A stretch of DNA of 64,000 nucleotides from Janthinobacterium sp. PC23-8 (GTDB taxonomy: Bacteria; Pseudomonadota; Gammaproteobacteria; Burkholderiales; Burkholderiaceae_D): assembly GCF_002250505.1 (NCBI RefSeq), contig NZ_NJGY01000001.1, positions 2,623,066 to 2,687,065 of the forward strand. Direction: 5' to 3'. A program made the position numbers and the translations under genes. The notes below the pieces were generated by a model that was given only the letters and a program-made list of their open reading frames with translations, had not been told where the DNA came from and did no database searches. This document shows, in pieces, positions 25,203 to 34,985 of this stretch (position 1 is its first letter; each line of letters starts with the position of its first letter).

Positions 25203-26456
25203 ATGACCAGCTTCTTCTTCATTTTCCGCCTTGCGCTGGCCAGCCTCGCCGCGTATGCGCTGATCGCCGCGATCGTGCTCAATGGCCTGCTGCCGGATGC
25301 TCATTTCGCAGGTTTTGTCGTTGGTACGGCCGGCCTGCTGGGCGCCTTTGCCGCGCTCAATGCGTTTTCGCATGTGCGCCGCGTGCGCCTGGTGGCCGGC
25401 CAGGTCAATGGCGCCACCTTGCCTTGCCGCCAGCGGCGCCAGATCGAAGTGCCGTTCGAGGCCGGCGAAACGTTCGACCTGATCGACGCGGCCATCCGCG
25501 AACTGCCGGGCAGCGAAATGCTCGAAAGCGCGCGCGACAGCCTGCAGGTGCAGGCGCGCGTGCGCCGCCCGGCGCCGTACACGCAGTCGGGCGCGCCGCG
25601 CTGGCATCTGCTCAATTTTTTCGAGCCGCGCCCGAACCAGATCCTGGCCACCGTCACGCCGAATGGCGAAGCGGGCAGCGTGACCCTGATCTGCGAGCCG
25701 GCGCGCACGGCCTGGACCGACTGGTTCCTGGTCGACCATGGCACCAACCTGGAAAACGCCGAAGCGGTGACGCGCGCCATTACCCGGCGCGTGGCGCAGC
25801 GGCGCCGTGGCGAGCAGGCCGAGGCGCGCCTGACGGTGACGGAGAAGGAGCTGACGGTCGCCAAGCTGAGCCTGCTGCACGCCCAGGTCGAGCCGCATTT
25901 TTTGTACAACACCCTGGCCAGCGCCCAGCTGCTCACGCGCAGCGACCCGGCGCGCGCCGACGAGATGCTGGGCAATCTGATCGAATATCTGCGCCACTCC
26001 CTGCCGCGCACCGAAAGCGCCATGTCGAGCCTCGGCGTGGAGCTGGAGCGCGCGCGCGCCTATCTCGATATTTTGAAAATCCGCATGGGCAGCCGCCTCA
26101 ATTTGCAGATCGAAGTGCCGCAGTATCTGAAACAGGTGGAGCTGCCGCCGATGATGCTGCAAACGCTGGTGGAAAACGCCATCAAGCACGGACTGGAGCC
26201 GAAAAGCGGCGGCGGCACTGTCTGGATCCTGGCGCGCGCCGGCGAGGGCACGGTCGCCATCACGGTGGCCGACGATGGCCAGGGTTTCAGCGACCATGGC
26301 GGCGGCACCGGCATCGGCCTGCGCAATGTGCGCGAACGGCTGCGCCTGACCTATGGCGACGCGGCGTTGTTCAGCATTGTGTCGAATTTCCCTGGCGGCG
26401 TGGCCGCCACCATCACCGTGCCGGACAGCACAGCCAGAGGAGCTGCATATGGCTAA
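25203..26456 (+). CDS. LytS/AlgZ-type sensor histidine kinase
   Basis: 417 residues from the ATG at 25203. Two N-terminal membrane helices (LALASLAAYALIAAIV and GFVVGTAGLLGAFAAL) and an intracellular linker of about 170 residues with no recognised sensor domain. The His_kinase domain has the phosphoacceptor in VEPHFLYNTLASAQLL. The ATPase N-box is LVENAIKHGLEP and the G-box DDGQGF with GTGIGLRNVRERL. It overlaps the LytTR response-regulator gene by 8 bp, forming a cognate pair. The signal is unknown. Confidence 0.9.
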   Translation: MTSFFFIFRLALASLAAYALIAAIVLNGLLPDAHFAGFVVGTAGLLGAFAALNAFSHVRRVRLVAGQVNGATLPCRQRRQIEVPFEAGETFDLIDAAIRELPGSEMLESARDSLQVQARVRRPAPYTQSGAPRWHLLNFFEPRPNQILATVTPNGEAGSVTLICEPARTAWTDWFLVDHGTNLENAEAVTRAITRRVAQRRRGEQAEARLTVTEKELTVAKLSLLHAQVEPHFLYNTLASAQLLTRSDPARADEMLGNLIEYLRHSLPRTESAMSSLGVELERARAYLDILKIRMGSRLNLQIEVPQYLKQVELPPMMLQTLVENAIKHGLEPKSGGGTVWILARAGEGTVAITVADDGQGFSDHGGGTGIGLRNVRERLRLTYGDAALFSIVSNFPGGVAATITVPDSTARGAAYG

Positions 26457-27234
26457 CGCAAAACCCATGACCTGCGTCGTCGCCGAAGACGAAACGCTGC
26501 TGCGCGAAGCGCTGCTCACCTTGTTGGCCGAAGTGTGGCCCGAACTGCACGTGGTGGCCGCCTGCGACGACGGCGGCGCGGCCCTGGAGGCAATCGCCAG
26601 CTTCCGGCCCGACGTGGCCCTGCTCGATATCCGCATGCCGGGCCTGTCCGGCCTGGAAGTGGCGGCCGGCGCGCAGGAAGCCAGTCCATCGACGCAGGTG
26701 GTGTTCATCACGGCCTACGACCAGTATGCGATCGCCGCCTTCGACAAGGGTGCAGTCGACTACCTGCTGAAACCGGTGGCGCGGCCGCGCCTGCAGGCTT
26801 GTCGCGAGCGCATCGAGGCGCGCGCGGCCAAAGGAGCCGCACCCGATGTTGCGCTGGCGGCGCTGCTGCAGCAACTGACGCTGGCCTTGCCGGCGGTGGC
26901 CAAGGCGCCGCCGCTGGTGTGGCTGACGGCCAGCAGCGGCAAGGACACCAAATTGATCATGGTCGACGATATCGCCTATTTCCAGTCCGACACCAAGTAC
27001 ACGGCGGTCATGACGGCCGATGGCGAGTCCTTGCTGAGGAAGCCGATACGCGAACTGCTCGACACGCTCGACCCGGCCGTCTTCAAGCAGGTCCACCGCT
27101 CGACCATTGTCAACATGAAGGCGGTGGCGTCGGTCACGCGCGACGACACGGGCCGTGGCCTGTTGCGTCTGAAAACGCGGCCCGAAACGCTGACGGTGAG
27201 CCAGCCGTTCATGGCGCTGTTCCGGAACATGTGA
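26449..27234 (+). CDS. LytTR-type response regulator (AlgR-like)
   Basis: 261 residues. The ATG at 26449 has AGAGGAG 7 nt upstream and lies within the kinase gene. Receiver domain (about 8-125): acidic pair EDE, phosphoacceptor Asp in DVALLDIRMPG, Thr/Ala in FITAYDQ, Lys in YLLKPV. C-terminal LytTR DNA-binding domain (about 165-261): VDDIAYFQSDTKYTAV, FKQVHRSTIVNM and LRLKTRPETLTVS. Such regulators bind paired repeats about ten bp apart. Targets are not visible here. Confidence 0.92.
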   Translation: MANAKPMTCVVAEDETLLREALLTLLAEVWPELHVVAACDDGGAALEAIASFRPDVALLDIRMPGLSGLEVAAGAQEASPSTQVVFITAYDQYAIAAFDKGAVDYLLKPVARPRLQACRERIEARAAKGAAPDVALAALLQQLTLALPAVAKAPPLVWLTASSGKDTKLIMVDDIAYFQSDTKYTAVMTADGESLLRKPIRELLDTLDPAVFKQVHRSTIVNMKAVASVTRDDTGRGLLRLKTRPETLTVSQPFMALFRNM

Positions 27235-28278
27235 TTATTCCGCCGTTTCGAACCCTTCGAGCACATTGACCACATTGATGCCGAGTTCCTTGACCGCATA
27301 GCCGCCTTCAAGGATAAACGCGGTTGGCAGGTTCAGGTAGGCGAGACGTTCGCCGAGGCGCAGGTAGTCGCCGCTTTGCAGGGTGAAATGCGACAGCGGA
27401 TCGCCCGCATAGGTGTCCACGCCCAGAGACACCACCAGCGCGTCGGGGGCGTACATGGTGATGCGCAGGCAGGCCGTTTCCAGCGCCGTGAACCACTGCG
27501 CCGCCGGGCAGCCGGCCGGCAGCGGCAGGTTGACGTTATAGCCCAATCCGGCGTCAAGCCCCGTCTCATCGGCATGGCCCAGGTAAAACGGATATTCCTG
27601 GCGCGGGTCGGCGTGCATGGAGACGAACAGCACATCGTTGCGCGCATAGAAAATGCTCTGGGTGCCATTGCCGTGGTGGTAATCGAGGTCGAGGATGGCG
27701 ACCCGGCGCGCGCCGTCGTCAAGCAGGTGCTGGGCCGCCAGCGCGGCGTTATTGAGGAAGCAGTAGCCGCCAAAAAAATCGGCGCCGGCATGGTGGCCCG
27801 GCGGGCGCGTCAGGGCAAAGGTGGCCCGTTCGCCGAGGCGCAGCGCGTGGGCTGCATTGACGGCGCAGTCGGCGCCGGTCTTGGCGGCGGTCCAGGTGCC
27901 GCTTGTCAGCGGTGTGCCATTGTCCATCGAATACAGGCCCAGCCTGGCCGTGAAATTGTCCGGTTCGATATCGCTGCGCAAGGTGCGCACCGGCCAGACG
28001 GACGGCACGGCGTCGCGGTTGGCGTTGTCGGGGTCGAGCGCCAGCCAGTCGTGCCAGGCGTGGCGCAGGAAATGCAGGTAGCGCGGCGTGTGGATGCGCT
28101 CCAGGGACATGAGCGGCACGCCGTGCGGCGTGACGATGCGGCCAAGATTGCGCCGGCCCAGTTCGGCTACCACCATGTCGGCCCGTTCCGGGACTTCGAA
28201 GCAGGGCACGAGTTCGCCACGGAACATTTCGTAGCGGGCCCGATGCTGGCTGTGCAGTTCGTTATAGAAGGTCAGCAT
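27235..28278 (-). CDS. Histone-deacetylase-family protein, acetylpolyamine amidohydrolase-like
   Basis: 347 residues. Zinc-dependent arginase/deacetylase fold. Active-site histidines are in RPPGHHAG, metal ligands in DLDYHHGNGTQ (Asp, His) and LGVDTYAGDPL (Asp), and EGGYAV carries the glycine-rich loop. Length and the phrase DFFGGYCFLNNAALAAQ fit the acetylpolyamine amidohydrolase class (AphA), which deacetylates acetylputrescine or acetylcadaverine. It follows gshA by 26 bp on the same strand and abuts the convergent LytTR gene end without spacer. Confidence 0.85.
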   Translation of the reverse strand: MLTFYNELHSQHRARYEMFRGELVPCFEVPERADMVVAELGRRNLGRIVTPHGVPLMSLERIHTPRYLHFLRHAWHDWLALDPDNANRDAVPSVWPVRTLRSDIEPDNFTARLGLYSMDNGTPLTSGTWTAAKTGADCAVNAAHALRLGERATFALTRPPGHHAGADFFGGYCFLNNAALAAQHLLDDGARRVAILDLDYHHGNGTQSIFYARNDVLFVSMHADPRQEYPFYLGHADETGLDAGLGYNVNLPLPAGCPAAQWFTALETACLRITMYAPDALVVSLGVDTYAGDPLSHFTLQSGDYLRLGERLAYLNLPTAFILEGGYAVKELGINVVNVLEGFETAE

Positions 28279-28304
28279 CGGGCGCTTTGCGAGAGGTTAT
28301 CGGG

Positions 28305-29888
28305 TCAGGTGTGCGAACACAGGGTGCTGGCGCGGTAGGCGGCAACATAGTCGTCGAAGCTGCCTTGCGGCGCCGCTTCCATGGCATGCTGTTCGGCCAG
28401 CGACGTTGCGGCCAGCTGATCAAAGTAGCTGCTTTGTTCGGGCAGCAAAGGCCGGGCGCGGAAAAACGCCGCATGGCGCTCGCTTTGCTGCAAACCGAAA
28501 GCGGCAAATGAGCCGCCGTTGGCGCGCAGTGCGCGCAGCACGCGCGCCGACGGCGTCGCATCCGGGTCCGCCAGCTTGCGCGCTTGCGCGGCCAGGCTGT
28601 CGGCGTGTTCGGTGCCGCCATGGCGCTCGTCGAGCAAGGCGGCCACCGGCGCGATGCGCGCCAGCAGCTCCTCGCCCCAGGCCTGCAAACCGATATCTTC
28701 ACCGTCGCGGCGCAGGGTGAGGCCAGGCCTGCGGCCTTCCTTGACGGTGCGCGCGAAGTTGGCCGTGTAGCAGGCGCTCTGTTCGTTTGATATCGGCGCG
28801 CTCTCATCCAGGGCACAGAACAGCAGGAAGGCGTCGAGGAAGCGGCCCGTCGGCAGGCTGATGCCGACCGGTTCGAACGGATCGACATCCATGCAGCGCA
28901 CTTCGATATATTGCACGCCGCGCAGACACAGCGCCTGGATCGGACGCTCGCCCGTACGGATCACGCGCTTGGGGCGGATGGTTGAATAGTACTCGTTTTC
29001 GATCTGCAGCACATTGGTCGACAGCTGTATCCATTCGCCGTCTTTCCTGGTGCCCAGTTCCGCATATGGCGCATACGGCTCGTTGACGGCGTTCGTCAGT
29101 GCGTTGACGTAGTCGTCGAGGCTGTTTTCATGCGGACGCAGGCCCGACTGGGCGTCGTTCTGGTAGCCCAGGTCGCTCATGCGCAGGCTGGTGGCGTAGG
29201 GCAGATACAGGGTGTCGCCGGACAGGGTGTCGAGTTTGTGCGCACGGCCGCGCAAAAAGCCGGACGCCAGCGCCGGCGAGGCGCCGAACAGATACATCAA
29301 GAGCCAGCTGTAGCGGCGGAAATTGCGGATCGTCGCCAGGTAGCTGGCCGACTGCACGTCCTTCGCCGAGGCGGCGCTGGCCGATTCATGTGCTGCCAGC
29401 AGTTGCCACAGGCCTTCGGCCAGCGAATAGTTGTAATGGATGCCGGCGATGCACTGCATGGCCTTGCCATAGCGCAGCGCCAGGCCGCGGCGATACACAT
29501 GCTTGAGCATGCCCATGTTCGAGCTGCCGTAGTTGGCGATCTCGATATCTTGTTCTGACGGCAACTCGCCCGGCATCGACTGGCTCCACAGCAGTTCATC
29601 GCCCAGGCGGCTGTAGGCATGGCGGTGCACGGTGTCGAGCTTGTCGAGCGTGACGGCGATGTCGCTTTCAGCCGGGGTAATGAATTCGAGCAGCGTTTCG
29701 GCGTAGTCGGTGGTGATTTCAGGGTGGGTCAGGGCCGAACCGAGCGCAATCGGATGCGGCGTGGAAGCCAGATGGCCGGCGTGATCGACGCGCAGGGTTT
29801 CACGCTCGATGCCGCGCAAGCCGCCCAGCAGCGCGCGGTTGGCATCTTCGGTCAGCAATGCCAGGCGGCGTGTCAACAGGTTGGGCAA
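28305..29888 (-). CDS. gshA: Glutamate-cysteine ligase GshA
   Basis: 527 residues from TTG at 29888 (reading [20 protein letters not shown]). AAGGAAG lies about 6 nt before this TTG, and the frame upstream lacks conserved sequence. E. coli GshA is 518 residues. Landmarks: [47 protein letters not shown] and [20 protein letters not shown], with [12 protein letters not shown]. It catalyses the first and rate-limiting step of glutathione synthesis. Likely co-transcribed with the deacetylase-like gene downstream. Confidence 0.93.
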   Translation of the reverse strand: MPNLLTRRLALLTEDANRALLGGLRGIERETLRVDHAGHLASTPHPIALGSALTHPEITTDYAETLLEFITPAESDIAVTLDKLDTVHRHAYSRLGDELLWSQSMPGELPSEQDIEIANYGSSNMGMLKHVYRRGLALRYGKAMQCIAGIHYNYSLAEGLWQLLAAHESASAASAKDVQSASYLATIRNFRRYSWLLMYLFGASPALASGFLRGRAHKLDTLSGDTLYLPYATSLRMSDLGYQNDAQSGLRPHENSLDDYVNALTNAVNEPYAPYAELGTRKDGEWIQLSTNVLQIENEYYSTIRPKRVIRTGERPIQALCLRGVQYIEVRCMDVDPFEPVGISLPTGRFLDAFLLFCALDESAPISNEQSACYTANFARTVKEGRRPGLTLRRDGEDIGLQAWGEELLARIAPVAALLDERHGGTEHADSLAAQARKLADPDATPSARVLRALRANGGSFAAFGLQQSERHAAFFRARPLLPEQSSYFDQLAATSLAEQHAMEAAPQGSFDDYVAAYRASTLCSHT

Positions 29889-30053
29889 TTTGAGCTTCCT
29901 TTCTTGTACAGCAAATAAATGTGGTGCTGAGATTAACCGAAAATGCGCAACTGCGTTGGCGCTGTCGCAAAAAGCGTCGTGCCGTCCGCCTGCGCCCGGG
30001 GCAGCAGGGCGCGGGCGGCGGTCAGGAATCGCTTGATATTTTAACAAACCGGG

Positions 30054-30082
30054 CGCTTGACGGCGCGTCGCGCGGTCAAGCG
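30054..30082 (-). terminator. Possible terminator or hairpin after prmC
   Basis: cgcttgac / gtcaagcg stem, with a further GC-rich inner pairing (gcgcg / cgcgc). On the minus strand it is followed by a weak U-tract (GGTTTGTTAAAAT). It could partly terminate the prmC transcript ahead of gshA. Confidence 0.45.
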
Positions 30083-30104
30083 GGTGGCAAGAGATGGAAA
30101 TACT

Positions 30105-30935
30105 TCAGCCGTGGCGGGCGCCACTTACACGTTCTATGTTGGCCAGGTCGCGCCAGCTTTGCGATTGGTTGAAGCCTGCCTCGACCAGCAACTGGCGCAC
30201 GGAAGCGGCCTGGTCGTAGCCATGCTCCATCAGCAGCCAGGCCTTGGGTGCCAGGTGGCGCGCGGCGCCGGCGACGATGGTGCGCAGCGCCGACAGGCCG
30301 TCGGCATGGTCGGTCAGCGCGCCGGACGGCTCGAAGCGCAGATCGCCTTCGGCCAGGTGGCGGTCGCCGCTGGCGATATACGGCGGGTTCGAGACGATCA
30401 GATCAAATTTTTCCGTGCCCAGCGCGCTGAACCAGTCGCTGGCCATGAAGGTGATATTGACGCCGTTGGCGCTGGCGTTACGCCGCGCCACGGCCAGCGC
30501 CGCGCTGCTCACGTCGAGCGCTGTCACCACCGCGTCGGGCCGGGTATGGGCCAGGGCCACGGCGATGGCGCCGCTGCCGGTGCCCATGTCGAGCACGCGC
30601 CCGCCCGGCGGCAAGCGCTCCAGCGCCAGTTCCACCAGCACCTCGGTGTCGGGGCGCGGGATCAGCACGGCGTCGCTGACGGCAAACGGCAGGCCGAAAA
30701 ATTCGCGCTGGCCGACGATATAGGCCACCGGCTCGCCACGCAGACGGCGTTCCATCAGGGTGGACAGGCGTTGCGCCTCGTCGCCCGTCAGCACGCGTTC
30801 GGACTGCGTGATCAGGCCCACGCGCGACAGACCCAGCGCATGGCTGAGCAGGATGCGGTTATCGACCGCGTCGAGCAGCGATCGCTGTTGCAGGGCGCCG
30901 ACGGTGCTGCCGGCGGGGATCAAGGTGGCGGTCAT
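30105..30935 (-). CDS. prmC: Release-factor glutamine N5-methyltransferase PrmC (HemK)
   Basis: 276 residues from the ATG at 30935. Longer in-frame extensions upstream read through dsbB and are unlikely. Helical N-terminal release-factor-binding domain, then SAM-binding motif VLDMGTGSGAIAVALA and catalytic NPPY in IVSNPPYIAS, followed by EPSGALTDHADGL. It methylates the Gln of the GGQ motif of RF1/RF2, matching the nearby prfA. It starts 12 bp after dsbB. Confidence 0.93.
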   Translation of the reverse strand: MTATLIPAGSTVGALQQRSLLDAVDNRILLSHALGLSRVGLITQSERVLTGDEAQRLSTLMERRLRGEPVAYIVGQREFFGLPFAVSDAVLIPRPDTEVLVELALERLPPGGRVLDMGTGSGAIAVALAHTRPDAVVTALDVSSAALAVARRNASANGVNITFMASDWFSALGTEKFDLIVSNPPYIASGDRHLAEGDLRFEPSGALTDHADGLSALRTIVAGAARHLAPKAWLLMEHGYDQAASVRQLLVEAGFNQSQSWRDLANIERVSGARHG

Positions 30936-30946
30936 GATGCTTTCAA

Positions 30947-31417
30947 TTATTTTTGGCGGCGCAGCAAGGTCCACAGCAAGCCGAGGGCAAAGATGGCGAA
31001 CCAGGCAAACGCCCATTGCGGGATAGACAGGCCGATAAACGCCTCGCCCGCGTTTTCGCAGGCGCCATACGATTCAAACATGAACGGCATATATTGCGCC
31101 GTAAAAATCTTGTTCAGCGTCGTTTCCACCGGATCGATGCCGCAGGAAAACCCCGGATGGGCCAGCACATACAAATGCTTGCCGGCCACGCCCAGCCCGC
31201 CCAGCGACGCCAGCAGGCCAATCGCCGCGCCGGGCTTCGGCGTTGTCGAGGCCGCGCCGATCAGGCAGCCGACGGCAATGGCGATGAACAGATAGCGCTG
31301 GATCACGCACAGCGGGCACGGCGCCATGTTCATTACATGCTGCAGATACATGGCCACGCCCAGCATGACAAAGCACAGGGCGGCGACAAGGAGTAAGACG
31401 GTGCGTGAATTTTTCAT
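30947..31417 (-). CDS. dsbB: Disulfide bond formation protein B (DsbB)
   Basis: 156 residues from the ATG at 31417. Four membrane helices. The first redox pair is in MAPCPLCVIQRYLF (CPLC). The second pair is in FSCGIDPVE and YGACENAGE, as in DsbB. It re-oxidises DsbA in the periplasm, passing electrons to quinone. Its place between prfA and prmC interrupts the usual prfA-prmC adjacency, and the prfA side of the junction carries an inverted repeat (31521-31609). Confidence 0.92.
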   Translation of the reverse strand: MKNSRTVLLLVAALCFVMLGVAMYLQHVMNMAPCPLCVIQRYLFIAIAVGCLIGAASTTPKPGAAIGLLASLGGLGVAGKHLYVLAHPGFSCGIDPVETTLNKIFTAQYMPFMFESYGACENAGEAFIGLSIPQWAFAWFAIFALGLLWTLLRRQK

Positions 31418-31520
31418 GGGCGACACGGTGAGGTGGATGGGAATGTTAGCCGTGCATTTTCGCACAGGCGCAAAAATCTGCTGTTTAGCCGCTACTTAAA
31501 CCACCATATGGCTTGGGCGC

Positions 31521-31609
31521 TGTAAAAAGTGTTCAGGGCAAGGCGCATTGCCGAAGACAGTACGAATAAGTACGGCTAGGCAATGCAACGCAGCCATGGA
31601 CGCTTTTTA
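31521..31609. repeat. Imperfect ~87-bp inverted repeat ending in the prfA stop codon
   Basis: The left end reads taaaaagtgttca and the right end, reverse-complemented, taaaaagcgtcca. The arms continue with aaggcgcattgcc against gcgttgcattgcc, meeting around gtac-gaataa-gtac in the centre. The outer right end supplies the TAA stop of prfA (31607-31609, minus strand). The A/T-rich tips flanking a long stem look like a palindromic extragenic element or MITE-like unit, and it could also act as a bidirectional terminator. I saw no second copy in this window. Confidence 0.65.
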
Positions 31610-32683
31610 ATCGCCCAGCGCCGCCAGCAATTCGGCCTGGTGCTCTGCCGCCAACGCATTGGTCAGTTCCGTCAAATCGCCATCCATGATGAAGTCCAGT
31701 TTATACAAGGTCAGGTTGATGCGGTGATCCGTCATGCGCCCTTGCGGAAAGTTGTAGGTACGGATGCGCTCGCTGCGGTCGCCCGAGCCGATCAGGCTCT
31801 TGCGCGTGGCCGCCTCTGTCGACTGCTGCTCGCGCAGCTGTACGTCCTTGATGCGCGCCGCCAGCACCTTCATCGCCTGCGCCTTGTTCTTGTGCTGGCT
31901 GCGGTCGTCCTGGCATTCGACCACGATACCGGTCGGCAGGTGGGTAATCCGCACGGCCGAGTCGGTCTTGTTGATGTGCTGGCCGCCGGCGCCCGAGGCG
32001 CGATAGGTATCGATGCGCAAGTCGGCCGGGTTGATATTGACGTCTTCCACTTCGTCCGCTTCCGGCATCACGGCCACGGTGCAGGCCGAGGTGTGGATGC
32101 GGCCCTGCGTTTCGGTGGCCGGCACGCGCTGCACGCGGTGGCCGCCCGATTCGAATTTCAATTTGGAATAGGCGCCATTGCCGACCAGGCGCACGATCAC
32201 TTCGCGGTAGCCGCCCAGGTCGGAGTCGGACGCCGACACCAGCTCCACCTGCCAGCGGTTGCGCTCGGCAAAGCGCGTGTACATGCGCAGCAGGTCGCCG
32301 GCGAACAGGGCCGACTCATCGCCGCCGGTGCCGGCGCGAATTTCCAGGAAAATATTGCGCTCGTCATTCGCGTCTTTCGGCAGCAGCATGGTCTGCAGTT
32401 CGCGTTCGAGCCGGGTCATGGTGGTTTTCGCCGCCTCGATCTCTTCCTGCGCGAAGTCCTTCATGTCGGGGTCGGCCAGCATTTCCTGCGCCGTGACGAT
32501 GTCATGGCCGGCCTCCTGGTAGGAATGGTACAGCGCCACCAGCGGGCCCAGCTCCGCGTGTTCGCGCGTCATCTTGCGGTAGCTGTCCATATTCGAGGTG
32601 GCGTCCTGGTGCATCAACAGTTCATCGAGTTCAACCAGGCGGTTCGCCAGTTGATCAAGCTTGGACAGCATGGATGGTTTCAT
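31607..32683 (-). CDS. prfA: Peptide chain release factor 1 (RF1)
   Basis: 358 residues. RF1-specific PAT motif in [13 protein letters not shown] (reads UAG/UAA), GGQ catalytic motif in [18 protein letters not shown], and domain 1 helices at the N-terminus ([16 protein letters not shown]). The stop codon TAA is formed by the tip of the inverted repeat at 31521-31609. It lies 84 bp after hemA in the conserved hemA-prfA order. Its modifier PrmC is encoded two genes downstream. Confidence 0.95.
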   Translation of the reverse strand: MKPSMLSKLDQLANRLVELDELLMHQDATSNMDSYRKMTREHAELGPLVALYHSYQEAGHDIVTAQEMLADPDMKDFAQEEIEAAKTTMTRLERELQTMLLPKDANDERNIFLEIRAGTGGDESALFAGDLLRMYTRFAERNRWQVELVSASDSDLGGYREVIVRLVGNGAYSKLKFESGGHRVQRVPATETQGRIHTSACTVAVMPEADEVEDVNINPADLRIDTYRASGAGGQHINKTDSAVRITHLPTGIVVECQDDRSQHKNKAQAMKVLAARIKDVQLREQQSTEAATRKSLIGSGDRSERIRTYNFPQGRMTDHRINLTLYKLDFIMDGDLTELTNALAAEHQAELLAALGD

Positions 32684-32767
32684 AGCAATTCAATATAGGG
32701 GGTAAAAGAGGGCGTACACCGTGGGCGCACTGGAAAGCGCAGGCCGCAGGACGGCCAGCGGGCTGCG

Positions 32768-34042
32768 CTAACGGCGCGGACGGAACAGTTTCGGCAGCAG
32801 GGTGGCCAGTTGCTTGCGCTCGTCGCCTTGCGCGCGGTGCAGGGCCTGTTGCGGGCCGTGCATGAACTTGGCCGTCAGGCCTTTTGACAGCGCTTCCAGC
32901 ACGGCGTCGATATCGGCGCCCTTGGCCAGCATCTTGCGCGCGCGTTCAACTTCCATCTGGCGCAACGCTTCGCTGCTTTCATGCAGATCCTGGATTACCG
33001 GCACCATGGCGCGGTCGTCGATCCAGCTCATGAACGATTGCACGCGCGTCTCGATGATGGCCTCGGCTTGCGCCACGGCCGCCTGGCGGCTTTCCAGGCC
33101 CGTCTGCACCACCTTGCCCAGGTCGTCGACCGTGTACAGGAACACATCGTTCAGGCGGCCCACTTCCGTTTCGATATCGCGCGGCACGGCCAGGTCGACC
33201 ATGAACATGGGCTTGTGGCGGCGTGCCTTGATGGCGCGCTCGACCAGGCCCAGGCCCAGCAGCGGCAATGACGACGCCGTGCACGAGATGACGATGTCAA
33301 ACTGGTGCAGTTTCTCGGGCAGGTCGGCCAGGCGGATCGCGCGGCCGTTGAAGCGGTGGGCCAGCGCCTCGCCGCGGTCCATGGTGCGGTTGGCAATCGT
33401 GATGCTGTTCGGATTTTGCGCGGCAAAGTGCGTGGCGCACAGCTCGATCATTTCGCCTGCGCCGATAAACAGCACATTTTGCTCGGCGATCTTGTCGAAG
33501 ATGCGCTGCGACAGGCGCACGGCGGCGGCCGCCATCGACACGCTGTGGGCGCCGATCTCGGTGGTGCTGCGCACTTCCTTGGCCACCGAAAAGCTGCGCT
33601 GGAACAGCTGGTGCAGATAAGTGCCCAGGCCGCCGACTTCATCGGCGGTGCGGATGGCGTCCTTGATCTGGCCGAGGATCTGCGTTTCGCCCAGTACCAT
33701 CGAATCGAGCCCGGAGGCGACGCGGAAAGTGTGGCGCACGGCGTCGTGCTGCGGCAGCATGTACAGATGCGGGCGCAGCTCGCTGTAGTTGAGCTTGTGA
33801 TAGTCGGCCAGGAAATGGGCGCCGGCGTCGAGCGGGTTCGGCACCTTGCTGGCCGCATACAGCTCGGTGCGGTTGCAAGTCGATAAAATTGCCGCTTCGT
33901 CATTGTCGCGCAGGTCGATGCGCTGGAACCAGGTGCGCGCCGCCACCACCGCCTGGCCCAGATGCTCAGGCGAAAACGCCAGCTGTTCGCGGAGCGACAC
34001 TGGTGCGGTGGTGTGATTGAGGCCGACGGCTAGCAGTTGCAT
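32768..34042 (-). CDS. hemA: Glutamyl-tRNA reductase HemA
   Basis: 424 residues, full family length. N-terminal [19 protein letters not shown], catalytic Cys in [30 protein letters not shown], Rossmann NADPH site VLFIGAGEM, and the long C-terminal dimerisation helix with [15 protein letters not shown]. It makes glutamate-1-semialdehyde from Glu-tRNA, the first committed step of tetrapyrrole synthesis. First gene of the hemA-prfA-(dsbB)-prmC cluster. Confidence 0.95.
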   Translation of the reverse strand: MQLLAVGLNHTTAPVSLREQLAFSPEHLGQAVVAARTWFQRIDLRDNDEAAILSTCNRTELYAASKVPNPLDAGAHFLADYHKLNYSELRPHLYMLPQHDAVRHTFRVASGLDSMVLGETQILGQIKDAIRTADEVGGLGTYLHQLFQRSFSVAKEVRSTTEIGAHSVSMAAAAVRLSQRIFDKIAEQNVLFIGAGEMIELCATHFAAQNPNSITIANRTMDRGEALAHRFNGRAIRLADLPEKLHQFDIVISCTASSLPLLGLGLVERAIKARRHKPMFMVDLAVPRDIETEVGRLNDVFLYTVDDLGKVVQTGLESRQAAVAQAEAIIETRVQSFMSWIDDRAMVPVIQDLHESSEALRQMEVERARKMLAKGADIDAVLEALSKGLTAKFMHGPQQALHRAQGDERKQLATLLPKLFRPRR

Positions 34043-34114
34043 TTCAGGACGTAGGGATGACGTATGCCGACATTATAGCGCTTTGTGCCCGTTGCTTGAG
34101 CAGGCTCGAGCGGC

Positions 34115-34819
34115 TCAGGCATTTGCCGGCTGGCTGTTCAGTTTTTCCAGCCGGTAGCCGTAGCTGTAGACCGGCACCAGGCGATAACCGTGCTCGGGTT
34201 TCAGTTGCAGCTTGTTGCGCACGCGCGAAACGTGGGTGTCCATGGTGCGCGACGGCAGGGCCGTTTCGCGTTGCCAGACCGCTTCGTGAATATAGGCGCG
34301 CGACAGGGGCCGGCCCAGGTTGCGGAAAAACAGCAGCGCCAGGGCGAATTCCTTGTGCGTCACGTCGAGCGGTTCGCCATCCATCAGCAGGCGGCCGGCG
34401 CGCGTTTCAAAGGTGTAGTTGCCAAATTGCAGTTGCTCGGCGCTGTTCTGGGTCGGGTACGCCATGCGCAGCAGGGCCTGGGCGCGCAGCGCCAGTTCGC
34501 TGCGCCGCAAGGGTTTGACCAGGTAGTCGTCGGCGCCGGCCTTGATGCCGGCGACGATATCGTCTTCACCCGCGCTGTTGGTCATAAACAACACCGGCGC
34601 CTTGGGCGCCAGTTTTTCGCGTGCGCGGCGCAGCACTTCGGCGCCATCGAGATCGCTGACCTGCCAGTCGAGGATCAGCATGTCGCAACTGTCCTTGCGC
34701 AATTGCCCCAGCATGTCTTTGGCGCTCTGGAATTCATGGCAAGCATGACCTGCCGCAGTGAGCACCTGGCAGATCAGTTCTGCCTGGCTATGGTCGCTAT
34801 CGAGTACGGCAATTCGCAT
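34115..34819 (-). CDS. OmpR-family response regulator (no adjacent kinase)
   Basis: 234 residues. Receiver domain: acidic residues in AVLDSDHSQ, phosphoacceptor Asp in DMLILDWQVSD, Thr in LFMTNSAGE, Lys in DYLVKPLRR. C-terminal winged helix (about 130-228): FETRAGRLLMDGEPLDVTHKEF-type beginning, then TMDTHVSRVRNKL recognition helix and YSYGYRLE wing. No histidine kinase gene is adjacent, since hemA lies downstream and the EcsC/DUF697-like gene is divergent. Its partner and targets are unknown. Confidence 0.85.
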   Translation of the reverse strand: MRIAVLDSDHSQAELICQVLTAAGHACHEFQSAKDMLGQLRKDSCDMLILDWQVSDLDGAEVLRRAREKLAPKAPVLFMTNSAGEDDIVAGIKAGADDYLVKPLRRSELALRAQALLRMAYPTQNSAEQLQFGNYTFETRAGRLLMDGEPLDVTHKEFALALLFFRNLGRPLSRAYIHEAVWQRETALPSRTMDTHVSRVRNKLQLKPEHGYRLVPVYSYGYRLEKLNSQPANA

Positions 34820-34985
34820 AATTGACTGGAATGTGTAACAACAAACAGACGGGCCGCGCTGCTTATCGTAATGTTAAGGAATGCTCTCATGAAATATAAC
34901 AGAGATTGCAACTGTGTCCAGTGAAATCGAAAAGCCCGGGCTTTCCGTTACACTCGGGCTTGTCTTTACCGCGTGGAGAAACCGT

